From assembly GCA_037783415.1 (NCBI GenBank), contig JAZGTN010000044.1, positions 4,535,501 to 4,599,500 on the forward strand: DNA of 64,000 nt. The letters run 5' to 3'. Shown here piece after piece: positions 45,601 through 55,964 of the stretch; position 1 is the first letter of the stretch; every line of letters starts with the position of its first letter. The DNA is from Leptasterias polaris (Eukaryota > Echinodermata > Asteroidea > Forcipulatida > Asteriidae). The notes beneath the pieces are model-generated. The model worked only from the letters and a program-made list of their open reading frames with translations, did not search any database and was not told the origin of the DNA. Position numbers and translations under genes: made by a program.

Positions 45601-48600
45601 GGGTCACATCCAGTGTGGATACTAGTCTTTGACAATTACCAATTACTCCACAAGTTAATGACCAAAAAATCAGGCTTGGTTAAAGCACTGGAGAGCTGTT
45701 GATATTATAAAACATTACTAGAAATTACCCATTTGAAGTAATGTATTTTTAGAGAAGGAGGTAATTGTTCGACCCAAAATTTGAATCTGAGAAAGGCTTC
45801 AGGCGTGGAGCCCTTCTCAGGCATCTGAAAGCACACAATTCTGTGCAACAAGGATGAATTTCTTTCATTATTTTCTTGCAATTTTGAACTTTGATGACCA
45901 ATTGAGCCCAAATTTTGTCATTCTCTCAATTCATAGTTCAATTCATAGTTCAATTTATTTCCACTCAATCATTTAAAATGACAAAATATAACATTACAGG
46001 AGAAAAAACTTATTAGATTAAGTGGAGGAGGTCTCCTAAAAGCAAGCTTGTTGGATGGAGACCCCCGAAATTTGTGTACATACGTGTCTATTTGATGTGT
46101 TCTTTTTTTAAGGTTCTGTGCAACTGGAGCCAAAATTTCTTCAACCAACAGTTGCTCGTTTGGAGCTTTCCCCTGGAAACAATGCTGAATTGATATGCGA
46201 AGTCCACCGGAATCTTAGTTCGTGCAATCTTAGACCAGGGGTAAGTCTTATTTCAGATTATTTCTGTAACTTGTAAGTGATATCAAGTCTTGCTACTATT
46301 CGGGAAGGAGGAATGACCTTTGTTAAAAGCGGACAAGCATTCAATAAAATTCAACCATGACGTCTAAAATTTAAGACAATCTCCTTCACTTTACTTTAAT
46401 CCTTCATATACAGTGTGTAATGTAACACAGCACAGTAACTAATGTGAAGGTCAAAGGTCAACACAAGGCTGGCTACCACTATGTTTACGACACACAATTC
46501 AACTAATCTCCTAAATTACAATATTTCTCTGACCCAAAGATTAAACACAAATCAATACTCGCAGAGAGTATAAATCTACCCCTCGCAGATAATCATCAAT
46601 TTAAGGAAAGCCATGCTTCCTACGAAATAGATAGAATTACCCACCAAAAATAGAAGATGTTCTTTTCCTGCTGAAAGCTAAAAATTAAAAAGAGAACAGT
46701 TAATTAAAGGTTGCAGACACAAACTGTAGGTAAGTACATATCCAAAAGAAAGTTGCATTAGGCCCAAGTATGATTGAGGGCGCACTTGCCTTTATTACAT
46801 TACTGTGTATGCATACTGAGCTTTTCTTAAAAAATCCATTTCAAAATTGTTCTATTTGTAAGATAATTTGATGAACTCCTTTAAATCTTAAAGCAGGGTT
46901 TACTTTTGGTTTGTCAAAGACCAGTAATGGTATCCTCACTTGGTGCATTCCAACGAATGCATAAAATAACAAAACTTGTGAAAAATTCAGGCCCAATTAG
47001 TCTTCTAACTTGCAAGAAAATAATGAAAGAAATAATACCCTTGTTGCAAAGAGTTGTGTGCTTTCAGATATTATTAGAAAGTCTTCATGCCTTTCTGGGA
47101 TACAAAGTTTTTGGTAAAAAAACACCTCTTTCCCTAAAGCTACATTATTTACTTTCAAAGGGGGTCATTTCTAACAATGTTTTATAATATCAACATCTCT
47201 CCAGTGCTCATTACCAAGTAAGTTTTTATGGTCATTTATTTTTGGATTAGTTACCAAAGGTTCACCCTCCCTTTAATGTTACAGTTTTCAGGAAGCTGAA
47301 AGGTTTCGTGAACCTGGACAAAGTTTAATGTCAAAACATTAGTATACGTACATCATCATGACAAGCCTTCCTTAAAAATCACTGCTTAAGCCTATTGCTG
47401 TGCATGATCTTGATATTTGTCACAAATTTCAGGAAACCTTTACTTAAAGGGGCATATTGCCTTTAGATTTGGGCACATTGGGCTTCAAAAAACATTTATC
47501 TTTAAATGAGTATGGTTTGAAAGATATTTTTAAAGTATTAATACAATGATTCACACACACAAAAACTTGAAGTTGTGTGGTTTTTGTGTAATTTCATGAC
47601 ACAAGATGGTCCACAGTTTTGTAGATCATATCCATATATTTGACTCAACAAAATGACAGACTGTATGTTACACTGTTTGTATAATTTCCAGAGGCAAATA
47701 TAATATGTGGGTTGGTTTTTTATTCTAAAGAGAGCACCTGTGTGGCTAACATGGCACTCATTGTCATGTTTGTGATTTGAGTTTGAAAATTTTGGCAAAG
47801 ACTCTCCTTCCAAATACTGCTGAGCAGAAAATGAGTGGGCACCAGTCACAATAATCCAAACTTAATGTAATTTTGGCTGGTAACCTGTGTCTGCTTAGCA
47901 ATACTTTTCTGTGCTTAGCAAGTTTTAGTGCTTGCAGGGCCCAATTTCATGGCTCTGCTTACCGTAAGCAAAGAATCGGGCGCTTACGGAAGCAGGGAAT
48001 TCTGCGCTTACGTCAAGCGTATTTCACGGGTTAGCAGGGAATTCCGCGCTTGTGCGTAGTCTACGTTAATACTAGGCATTCTACGCTTACACAGCTAGCA
48101 CAGAATTTCGGCGCTTACTCGGTAAGCGGAGAATGGTGATCGCAAGCGCCGAATTCGGTGGTAAGCAGAGCCATGAAATTGGGCCCAGGTTTTATGAAAT
48201 TGGGCTGAGGTATACCAAACTTATCCTACATGTCCTAGTCTAAATATTTGGGTGTTGAGTTTACGATGGATTCAGGAAATTTTGCCAGAGCACCTTTGAA
48301 GGGAGACAGGGCTCGATTTCACAAAGCACTTAAGTTGCATCTTAAAGGGACTCACCGGTTAACTGTTTGCGTAATTTAGTCAAGTAGAATCATAGCCAAT
48401 TATTTCTAGATGGTTTTTATTTTATTTTTACACAAAAATATCACGTAATTAACGAGAAATGACCGAAAAAAAACAAAATTGGTCAGAGGTCAGCGTATAC
48501 GCTTTACCACCCGTTGCAAGTGCAAATTTACGGGATACATGCTGCGCACTGTTGCAAGTAGACTGGTGCTCTGTTTATGTAAATGTTTTACTACGGCAAG

Positions 48601-51600
48601 GCATGAGGATCCAATCTACATGTACGTTATCCATAAAGTGTGTATAAACAACGGACACGGAAACCAGTCAACTCGCCCCCCAGCAAAGTCGCCAATTACA
48701 AAGTCACCAACTACAAAGTCTCCCCCTAGCAAAGTCACCCCCTCACATACAAACTCCCCTCCACCCCTCCCACGTTCATGGGCTTCCAGGTACTGCTATC
48801 TCTTGGCTCGGGGGTTTCCGTCGCGCTGAGCCCCGCCGAGACACTGCCAGCCAGCTACACGATTGCCCCTGTGTGACGCATAAGCTCTACATGTAGTCCC
48901 CACGCTGTGTACTGTAAAACACGCTTCCGTTACTCGGACTCTCTGAAATAAAATCTTACGTTCGATTTTTTGTAATTGTTTACAAGTTGTATCCATAATT
49001 TGAATACGTATATAATTTTCTTTTGTCAAATACTCATGAATACTTGTTAAAAAAACAGAGTTGAATTCGGTACAGTAATTAATTTTTATACGGCTGGAAG
49101 TAAAACTAACTCCAAAAATCACGAGGGTTATCCGAACAACCCATGTGACCTTCGTTTTTTGAAAAATGCTCAAAAACGGCCAAAATTGATGGTTTCTTTT
49201 AGGAACCGTTCTTCTCCATTCCTGGAAGACCTTTGGGATCATGTTTTAGTCAATTTTGTAGCCAAAATAGCCCAACGAAGCCGGTGTGTCCCTTTAAGCT
49301 GAGTTGTCAATATCACCATAGTGATTTGTATTGTGACATCACACTTTGCGTAGCAATTAAGATTGATACACAGTTAAGATCAATCTTAGCTCTTTGTGAA
49401 ATCGGCCCCAGGGTGAATTAATCTTTTCCACAATTCTGGCAGATTTTAAAATTTTATTATAATTTGTTTTCGTTTCTTTTTCACTGAAGGTTGAGCCAAA
49501 GTATGGCCTGCAGATCTGGTGGTGTAACTCAACCGACAAAAGCTGCTACGAGTCACCGCTGCCAGCGCCACTACCCCCCAATCCCCCCTTTCTGAAAATG
49601 AACCAAAGCAAAATGAAAAACGCTTCGTATTTGACGTCTACCCTAAGACTAGAAAACATGGAGGAGAGCCATGTGGGTCAGTATTACTGCGTGGCACACA
49701 GTGAAGATCAATACACTGCAGAAAGTCCGGGACACGTGGAAGTGTTTATAGACATTCAAGGTACTCCCAAGTAGTAGTCTTGGCCGATTTGCTACCTTCC
49801 GCCAAGGTTGTAATTAATAAGCATGAAACATGTAGTTCTTTTCACAAATGAGAAGTCTCCCGAATTCCGAAAAAATCTACCTCGCGGCAGTAGAATAAAT
49901 AGCAAGACAAGTTCTCAAAAGAACATAATCTTCCCAGCAATGGTGTTACCGCAAACCAAATATTACTCCCAAGCACTTTCTCCAATTCGTTTGTGTCTGT
50001 TGGTGTGTTTGTCTGTTGTTTGTCTGACTGTAAGTACAGGAACAAAAGCTTTTGCTTCACCCTAGGCCTAAATGTTGTTCTGTTTTGTGACTATTTATCC
50101 AACTTCGGTGTAAATTGATATTGTCATTTCATTACTACTTTTCAGGTTTAACATGTTATCATGTATCTTAACTTTAACTATGTTCACTTATGTATTTAAT
50201 CATGGCAACATTGAAATAAATACTGTTCGATCAGATTGTGTCAAAGCTAAAAACAAAAGATCAAGCACCAGAACAATTATGACATCAACTTAAACATTTT
50301 GTTTGAATAGTCTATCACACTCTCTTATCCATAGCAACCATTGAATGTACTTTACCCATAGCCTAGATGTCTAGGCACAATATACTGACTACTTTTATTT
50401 ATGCTATGGTTAAAACTACAACTCCCTCGGTGATCTCCGGAGTGCTTTATTTTCCCTTCGCCTTCACCTCTGAAAATAGAATGTGCTAAGGATCACCCCG
50501 GGAGTCGTAGTTTTTCAACCATAGCACTGAAAGCAATCAGTATTGTCCCAAGTTGAGGTAGTTACTAATATTTGAATCTTTCTCACTCGTTTTGTTGGCC
50601 ACCCAATTTTTACTAATTCAATTCAGTAACATTTATTTCAATGCTGTCATTGATTACAATAATGCACATTTATGTTGAAATTACACAAGTAATACATTAG
50701 CATGAGATATGATTTATATTTAGTACACAATGATTCAATAATAATCAGCAAATTAATGACAACATTTAGGTGTAAGGTTAAGCAAAATGCTTTTGTGCCC
50801 TAACCTATGGACAGACAAACATACAACCAAGGAACCGTACCAGGACAATGGACAAATGAAACAGACAAGACAGTGTGAGACAAGGCCAACACAACTTACA
50901 AGTTACACCTTATTAGTTTATGAATAAGAGTCAAGGAACTGAGCTCTTAGGTTATTAACAAACACAGATAGGGAGGTTGAAGATTTAAGAGAGTAGGCCC
51001 TATATAATAAAATCATACACCTGTATTATTTGTTCATAGACAAGTTACCGGCACGAATTACCAACTATTCCAAACCATTGACTGATGTGGTCACTGGTTC
51101 ACCACTGACGCTCAGTTGCTCAGTCGAGGGATACCCTACACCGAAAGTCCACTGGGAGAAGGACAGCAAACTAATCCCTGGCTATGAAAATAACACATAC
51201 TTTGTGAAGAATGCCACGTTGGACGACGCAGGGATCTATGTCTGCATTGCCCAGAATGACAATGAAGTGAGGTCTGGAGAAATGTTGGTAAAAGTGAAAG
51301 CGATTCACCGTGAAAGTAAGTGTATAATCTGTTGTTGAAACTTGAATTAGTTTTAAAAGCCATGGTAGGCCCTATATAATATTTGATACTGATCATACAT
51401 ATGGCACTATGGATACGTTTGGTAATTACTCAAAGTATATAATTAGCATAAAAACTTACTTGGTGACGAGCAACGGAGAGCTGTTGATAGTATAAAACAT
51501 TGTGAGAAACCACTCCCTCTGAAGTAACGTAGTTTTTGAGAATGAGGTAATTTCTCACTTAAATATTTGAATCTGAAAAAGACTTCAGGCCTGAAGCCTT

Positions 51601-54600
51601 TTTCAGGCATCTAAAAGCACACAAATGTTTGCAACAAGGGTGTTTTTTCTTTCATTATTATCTTGCAACTTCAATGACCAATTGAGCCCAAATTTTCACA
51701 GGTTTGTTACTCTATGCATATGTTGGGAAACACCAAGTGAGAATACTGGTACAGTATTTGACAATTACCAAACGTGTCCAGTGCCTTTAAATTGGAAGTT
51801 TTACTTTATTTTCTGTGTATTTGGTATTTAATATTTATTGTTGTTACTGTGGTTGTTTTGTGTTTTTAATGTTTCCAGTTGCCATTGGAATACAATTTAT
51901 ATCTGATTTTAATGCAGACATAATAAAGAAATATAATCATACACTGTAATCATAATATTTATTTATTTATCGGCTGCAATTCGCACATACATGTATCAGC
52001 CTGCAATTCGTGCGTATCACAGCCCGATAGGCTAGCTGTGGCCAAGGATTCAAGTCTTTTCTTTCAACTCGTGCAAATATCTCAACTTCAAATAAATTCA
52101 GTTGGGACGTTTAATCAGTTAACCGCTTGAAGGGAAAGGTATACGTTTGGTAATCATTCTTAAAATTAATGGCAATAAAAACTTACTCGGTTACAGTGTT
52201 TTGCTGAGAGGTCTCCCCAGGGTAAACAAGAAATAAATAGGAACTAAAAGTAAACCTTTTAGGAAAACAAAGTACTATTAAAGGAGGTATACGTTGGGTT
52301 ATCACTCTTAAATTTAATGGCAATAAAAACGTATTAATTAGAAGTACAGCAGCTTTTGATAGTATAAAGCATTTTGAGAAACATTTCAAGAAATGTGGTT
52401 ATGTAAAAAGTTGTTTTCACCCCAAAATTTGAATCTGAGAAACATTTCTGTGTGAAACATCTCAGATTGTGTATTCCTATCATTGGGGATTATTCTTCCT
52501 GCAAGGACATATCTGTCCGGATTTTTGGCGATTTATCTCAAAAACGCGACCACCTTTTGAATTTGTATATATTTACATGTAGGATTAAAACAATCGAACG
52601 TTCCAAAAACCAAAGGTATACTTTGCCTTTAATGTCCCCCCCAAATACACACACAAAGGACCTCTAGCATCTGTGACAGATTTTCTTCTTGTGATTTGTT
52701 TTATCTAGATGACATGGCACTGACAGTGCTCCTTATTTGTGTAGCGGTAGCTTGCATTGTCTGCCTCTTGCTCATCACCTGGCGATTCCACAGTAAGTCA
52801 AGTGCCTGATCCCCTTCACAGAAATAAAAGTGGGCTTGCCGCAAGCTGGGCCCAGATTCATAGAGCTGCTTAGAGGGACCTTCATTGTCATTTGAGGGTT
52901 TTTCCCCACAATAAACACCAAATAGATCTGGAAACTTGCCCATCACCCTCCACTCTCGATCTGAAGCTTTCAACAAATAATAAACAATGTGGAGACCGAC
53001 CTTGTCTGCCATGACATGACCTTGACTGGTTTTTTTCAAACAGGCAGAGAACAATTATTTTGTAAAATGCTGCGAAGTGTCCCATTATTGCCCATATTAG
53101 GACTCCCATATTAAATTTGGGAGCGTCACGACAGTATACGAACCCACAACTTCGTCATTCTACAATGTGCTAGAGCAGACCGTTGAGATTGCCCTGTAGC
53201 TCAGTAGAGGCAGTCCGAATCTTCTATTTTATGGAAGGGTGAAACAAAATAATATATTTATTATGTTTTAAAAATGTTTTTGCAGAGATGTATCAGAAGG
53301 GTCAATGCTGCCAAATGAACAACATCTCCATCATTGGGGATAACAACCATACGGTCCATGCGAACCATATCCACGTAATCCATCAGGCCCCAACTGCACA
53401 TCGAACTTGTAAGTTGACAGTGTTGCTATGTCATGTGATTAGGGATACGCTGTTGTTGAACAACCTTAAGATTTTAGTCATGGCTCCAAGACGCTCCAGT
53501 TGTGTAAAGCATGTGGTCACAAAACCTAACTGCTATCTAAACTGCCAACACCGTACCCCACAAACCACTCGCCACTTCATTCCTGTAATTTTAAATCACA
53601 GAACGTCTTGGGAAGTTTGCAGAATCTTTCCTGCTTCGATAGCGGCCTTCAGGATGTGATAGCAGTCGCAAGAATGCTAGCACCCACTAGTGACGAGTGG
53701 TTCGTGGGAACTTCGTGGGGTGATGGCCAATTAGAGATAGTGATTAGGTGTTCGTGACTACACACCTGGAACCAAGACTACCTTGATATACATGATATAA
53801 GATGGGCAAACTCTGGTACTGTTGTTACACACACAAAATACACATTCATATATAGAATTAAACCTGAACTGTTGATCAAGGACTTAATAGGGACCGTATT
53901 TTCCCGTCCCACTACCAGGAATAGATGCTCTGTAGTCACTTACTCTACCTTTTGTCATTGGATTCAATCGCCCGTAACTTTATAGCATGTACTTGGCGTA
54001 TTCCCCTTCATTGCATCTGATAAAGTTTGGTTTATCACGAAAGCCGATGCTTTTAACAATTTTTTTAAAACTTAGTCTTAAAGCGCCACCACTATCTTCC
54101 TTTGTACATGTAGATAGTGGTGCACATTGCGCCACAGCACATTGTTAACCATTACAAGGTGCTATTTAAAGGAATAGCTAGGTCTCATACTTCAAAAATA
54201 CTGAATACTGACTGTTTAAAGCACCTTGAGCGTCACCGAGTGACAGATATGAGTGCTAAAAAAGAAGCCACTATTATTATATTTAATACAACACAATTAT
54301 AATACACCGATCTCTATACTTCATGTCAACTCATTCTCTGCATATCATATGATTTATTTCACATCGCCAACACTTCCCATCTCACTCCTGGCACCTCGAC
54401 TAAAAATCACAGCTACGCATCAAGAGCGGCGGTCATTTCTACATTTGCATGATGTATTCATTCACAACCACAGCGCCGACGTCCACTTTGCTGAGTTGAT
54501 CCGCTCCAGGCTCCAAGAGCGAGAGAGCCACCTCAACATCGGCTTGTGGTCCGAGGTGGAGCGACCCGACCGCTCGTCCAGCCGCTGCAAGCTCCTGCGT

Positions 54601-54891
54601 CTTCGCCTCCTCAACTGCTCTCGCATCGTGATCATCACCTCCGAGGACTACCTGAAACACACCTACCATAGCTTCACAAGCGCTGTGGTTAAAAGTCGAG
54701 TCAGCTCCGAGTCCATCAGAAGAAAGTTGATTGTCGTCCGGGTTCTGGAGGAGGACAAGATACCGAGGAGTCTCACTCAAGATATAATGGCGTCTCTCGA
54801 TTATAACGTTGAAACCGATAGTTGCTACTTTTGGCCGAGGTTCATGACAGTTGCCATACCAGAACAGAGTGAAATACTCTACTGGGCGTAA
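42559..54891 (+). CDS. Ig-Ig-TM-TIR receptor (IL-1R/SIGIRR-like) with RHIM-like linker, seven exons, complete
   Basis: Exons 42559-42640, 46113-46240, 49490-49760, 51040-51315, 52709-52792, 53286-53408 and 54413-54891 join in frame to 1443 nt, 480 residues. Domains: signal peptide 1-26; Ig1 about 29-157 (Cys56-Cys137, Trp80/81); Ig2 about 162-248 (Cys187-Cys229, Trp199, DDAGIYVC); transmembrane helix 257-276; cytosolic linker 281-321 containing NNISIIGDNNHTV; TIR about 332-475. TIR box 1 is HDVFIHN and box 3 contains FW (461-462); box 2 is divergent (SEVERPDRSS instead of RDxxPG). Ig plus TIR on one type I membrane protein is the IL-1R/SIGIRR plan, so a role in innate immune signalling at the cell surface is inferred. 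The linker motif is the unusual part. Ligand and adaptors are unknown. Confidence 0.9.
42690..45400 (-). mobile_element. CR1/L2-group LINE with ORF1, endonuclease and RT tail; RT core deleted
   Basis: Minus strand, 5' to 3'. ORF1 (45346-44855) has a coiled-coil start and an L1-type RRM region (RRNNVRVIGLPQEKDEDC, then IERAHRDGPK and KPQHLLFKLN). The AP-endonuclease N-terminus (44368-43750) shows FSIFYLNTRSLCKHF, YGFTETWFK, GGGVALFI and YVMGDFNLDL. The frame then jumps at about 43733 straight into the RT thumb (STKFLGVIIDDKLSW, YLNYCNIVWA, LRFYGPRLWNGL). The endonuclease end and the RT fingers/palm, including the catalytic Asp pair, are missing. It lies in receptor intron 1. Confidence 0.88.
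44397..44484. repeat. 44-bp direct duplication inside the LINE
   Basis: GAAATCAGTTAACAAAATCC followed by AAATAATTATAAAGAAAAC occurs twice head-to-tail between ORF1 and the endonuclease frame. Confidence 0.95.
45401..45940. mobile_element. Juxtaposed fragments of TTAA-type MITEs
   Basis: GGTGGAAAACTTCCC near 45424 matches 18015, and 45600-45930 reads the GGCACTG family in reverse (GAGAGCTGTTGATATTATAAAACATT, TTTCTTTCATTATTTTCTTGC). The LINE ORF1 frame is cut here. Confidence 0.6.
46113..46240 (+). CDS. Ig-TIR receptor exon 2: first half of Ig1
   Basis: The acceptor is TTTTTTTAAG|GT and the donor GGG|GTAAGT, phase 1 to 0. It encodes VARLELSPGNNAELICEV, the B-strand cysteine of Ig1 (Cys56). 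Confidence 0.88.
46888..47276. mobile_element. TTAA-type MITE (GGCACTG family), diverged
   Basis: TTAA sites at 46888 and 47273 flank AGCAGGGTTTACTTTTGG and CCAAAGGTTCACCCTCCC. Family markers CAAAGACCAGTAATGG and ATCAACATCTCTCCAGTGCTC lie inside. It is in receptor intron 2. Confidence 0.78.
47440..47660. mobile_element. Diverged arm of the 22560-type foldback MITE
   Basis: TTAAAGGGGCATATTGCCTTTAGATTTGGGC, GAGTATGGTTTGAAAGATATTTTTAAAG and TTGACTCAACAAAATG follow the order of the 22560-22755 arm. Confidence 0.55.
47937..48186. mobile_element. 250-bp GGGCCCAATTTCATGG MITE
   Basis: GGGCCCAATTTCATGGCTCTGCTTACCG mirrors GGTAAGCAGAGCCATGAAATTGGGCCC at the other end. The interior is rich in GCGCTTAC/GTAAGCG repeats. 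It appears inserted in an older, related GCTTAGCA-type element (47830-47936 and 48187-48206). Confidence 0.85.
48309..49410. mobile_element. GGGCTCGATTTCAC MITE split by a TTAA element
   Basis: The left end GGGCTCGATTTCACAAAGCACTTAAG is the mirror of the right end CTTAGCTCTTTGTGAAATCGGCCCC. The middle is occupied by the 956-bp TTAA element. Confidence 0.75.
48342..49297. mobile_element. 956-bp TTAA element (TTAAAGGGAC ends)
   Basis: TTAAAGGGACTCACCGG at the left mirrors CCGGTGTGTCCCTTTAA at the right. The interior includes a degenerate tandem of ACAAAGTCNCC units at 48675-48740. No transposase frame is recognised. Confidence 0.72.
49490..49760 (+). CDS. Ig-TIR receptor exon 3: second half of Ig1
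   Basis: The acceptor is TTTCACTGAAG|GTT and the donor CAAG|GTACTC (phase 1). It encodes LQIWWCNSTDKSCYES, a proline-rich insertion, and the F strand VGQYYCVAHS. Extra cysteines 65, 82 and 89 could form a second disulfide. Confidence 0.9.
50375..50555. mobile_element. 180-bp foldback MITE
   Basis: TACTGACTACTTTTATTTATGCTATGGTTAAAACTACAACTCCC mirrors GGGAGTCGTAGTTTTTCAACCATAGCACTGAAAGCAATCAGTA. It lies in receptor intron 3. Confidence 0.75.
51040..51315 (+). CDS. Ig-TIR receptor exon 4: Ig2
   Basis: The acceptor is TGTTCATAG|AC and the donor GAAA|GTAAGT, phase 1-1, one exon for one I-set-like Ig domain: VTGSPLTLSCSVEGYPTPKV, HWEKDS, then TLDDAGIYVCIAQND. Confidence 0.93.
51401..51790. mobile_element. 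TTAA-type MITE (GGCACTG family)
   Basis: The left end is degraded (GGCACTATGGATACGTTTGG) and the right end is intact (CAAACGTGTCCAGTGCCTTTAA). The interior matches 30655-31025 closely. It is 86 bp after the Ig2 exon donor. Confidence 0.85.
52123..52632. mobile_element. TTAA-type MITE, composite, with duplicated left end
   Basis: The left-end sequence AGGTATACGTTTGGTAATCA-ATTAATGGCAATAAAAAC occurs at about 52137 and again at about 52285. A single right end reads CCAAAGGTATACTTTGCCTTTAA. It lies 76 bp before the transmembrane exon. Confidence 0.7.
52709..52792 (+). CDS. Ig-TIR receptor exon 5: transmembrane segment
   Basis: The acceptor is TTTTATCTAG|AT and the donor CACA|GTAAGT, phase 1-1, 84 nt. 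It encodes ALTVLLICVAVACIVCLLLI followed by TWRFHK, a single helix with a basic cytosolic stop-transfer end. Confidence 0.9.
53286..53408 (+). CDS. Ig-TIR receptor exon 6: linker with RHIM/amyloid-like segment
   Basis: The acceptor is TTTTTGCAG|AG and the donor ACTT|GTAAGT, phase 1-1, 123 nt (41 residues, 281-321). NNISIIGDNNHTV followed by HANHIHVIH gives two short beta-prone stretches around G-D-N-N. The RHIM core consensus is (I/V)-Q-(I/L/V)-G-x-x-N-x-(M/L/I). Here the hydrophobic before G, the G and the N at +3 match; the Q and the last hydrophobic do not. A cryptic RHIM-like or other amyloid signalling motif is inference. Cys288-Cys289 might be palmitoylated. Confidence 0.85.
54413..54891 (+). 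CDS. Ig-TIR receptor exon 7: TIR domain
   Basis: The acceptor AAAATCACAG|CT gives the correct phase; the stop TAA is at 54889-54891. Visible elements are LHLHDVFIHNHSADVHFAEL (box 1 and helix A), then LNIGLWSEVERPDRSSS (strand B and BB-loop region), NCSRIVIITSEDYLKHTYHS (strand C and helix C), RRKLIVVRVLEED (strand D) and CYFWPRF (box 3). The conserved BB-loop Pro-Gly and the NADase-type catalytic Glu/WC pattern are not seen, which suggests a scaffold rather than an enzyme. Confidence 0.9.
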
Positions 54892-55613
54892 ACATCATCG
54901 TGGGTCGTTGCTACAACAGACCATAGAGCAAGGAACAGACATTACGGGGTGCTCTGATATACCCTACAATCGACTGTGTGCCATGGTAGTCGTGGGAGTT
55001 TGTACAGTCAGTCTTATAATATGAAGTTGCATCGCCCGCTTTTTTGCTGAAACTTTTAGATTTTGCTTGACAGAGTATTTTGTATCAGTATCAGAACAAA
55101 ACAAAAGTTGTAAAATACAAAAAAGTTTCAAGGATGAATAGTTTAATTATAAGATATTAATAATAATCCAACTTGAATTTAAACTGGAACAGCAGCAGCC
55201 CCCTTATCAGTGGTCGGCTGGCCAAACTGGACCGCCAGGTAAATACCCAAGGACCAGTCGGGTACATCATTGCAATAAGGAGTTACAGCCATTCAAGATT
55301 TCCATTGTTATATATGAATCTGCATGTAATTGGCAATATTTGATAAAGGTTTTAAGTCAGTAAATCATTGCAATAAGGAGTTAATAGCCATTCATTTTTC
55401 CCATTGTTTTGAAGACAATGAAGCATGAACCCTTTGGGCACCTCGGTTGGTTTCATTCAGTTGTGCCAAAAGCTGTTCACAAAAAAACTTTTTAATTGAA
55501 ATATTATTGTTTAACTTATTGTGACTTGTGAATACTTTTAGTAATTGTTGTATTATACTTGTCTGCTTGTAGTTGCCTGGTAAAGGTAGGGTCATTGATT
55601 CGTTTTTGTCAAG
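54892..55613. other. Receptor 3' flank
   Basis: It holds the probable 3' UTR and intergenic DNA. No unambiguous AATAAA close to the stop was found; a direct repeat (GTACATCATTGCAATAAGGAGTTA / GTAAATCATTGCAATAAGGAGTTA) lies at about 55263 and 55362. Confidence 0.4.
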
Positions 55614-55964
55614 TTAAAGGCACTGGACACTTTTGGTAATTACGGTACTCAAAATAATTGTTAGCATAAAAACTTACTTGCTAACCAGCAATGGAGAGCT
55701 GTTGATAGTGAGAAACGGCTGCCTCTGAAGTGAGGTAATTTCTCAAGCAAATAATAATTATAGACTTCTTGCTGAAGCCTTTTATTATTGGCATCTGAAA
55801 GCACACAAATGCAACAAGGGTGTTTTTTCTTTTATTATTTTCTTGCAACTTCGATGACCAATTGAGCCTAAATTTTCACAGGTATGTTATTTTATGCATA
55901 TGTTGGGATACACCAAGTGAGAATACTGGTCTTCGACAATTACCAAACGGTCCAGTGCCTTTAA
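55614..55964. mobile_element. TTAA-type MITE (GGCACTG family), short variant
   Basis: TTAAAGGCACTGGACACTTTTGG mirrors CCAAACGGTCCAGTGCCTTTAA. A small central deletion relative to 30655-31025 removes part of the CTCCCTCTGAAGTAACG arm. Confidence 0.88.

Noticed and set aside
53288..53659. Receptor exon 6 read through as a 123-codon independent gene
   Set aside because: A strong GTAAGT donor at 53409 and phase agreement with the TIR exon show that the frame beyond 53408 is intron.
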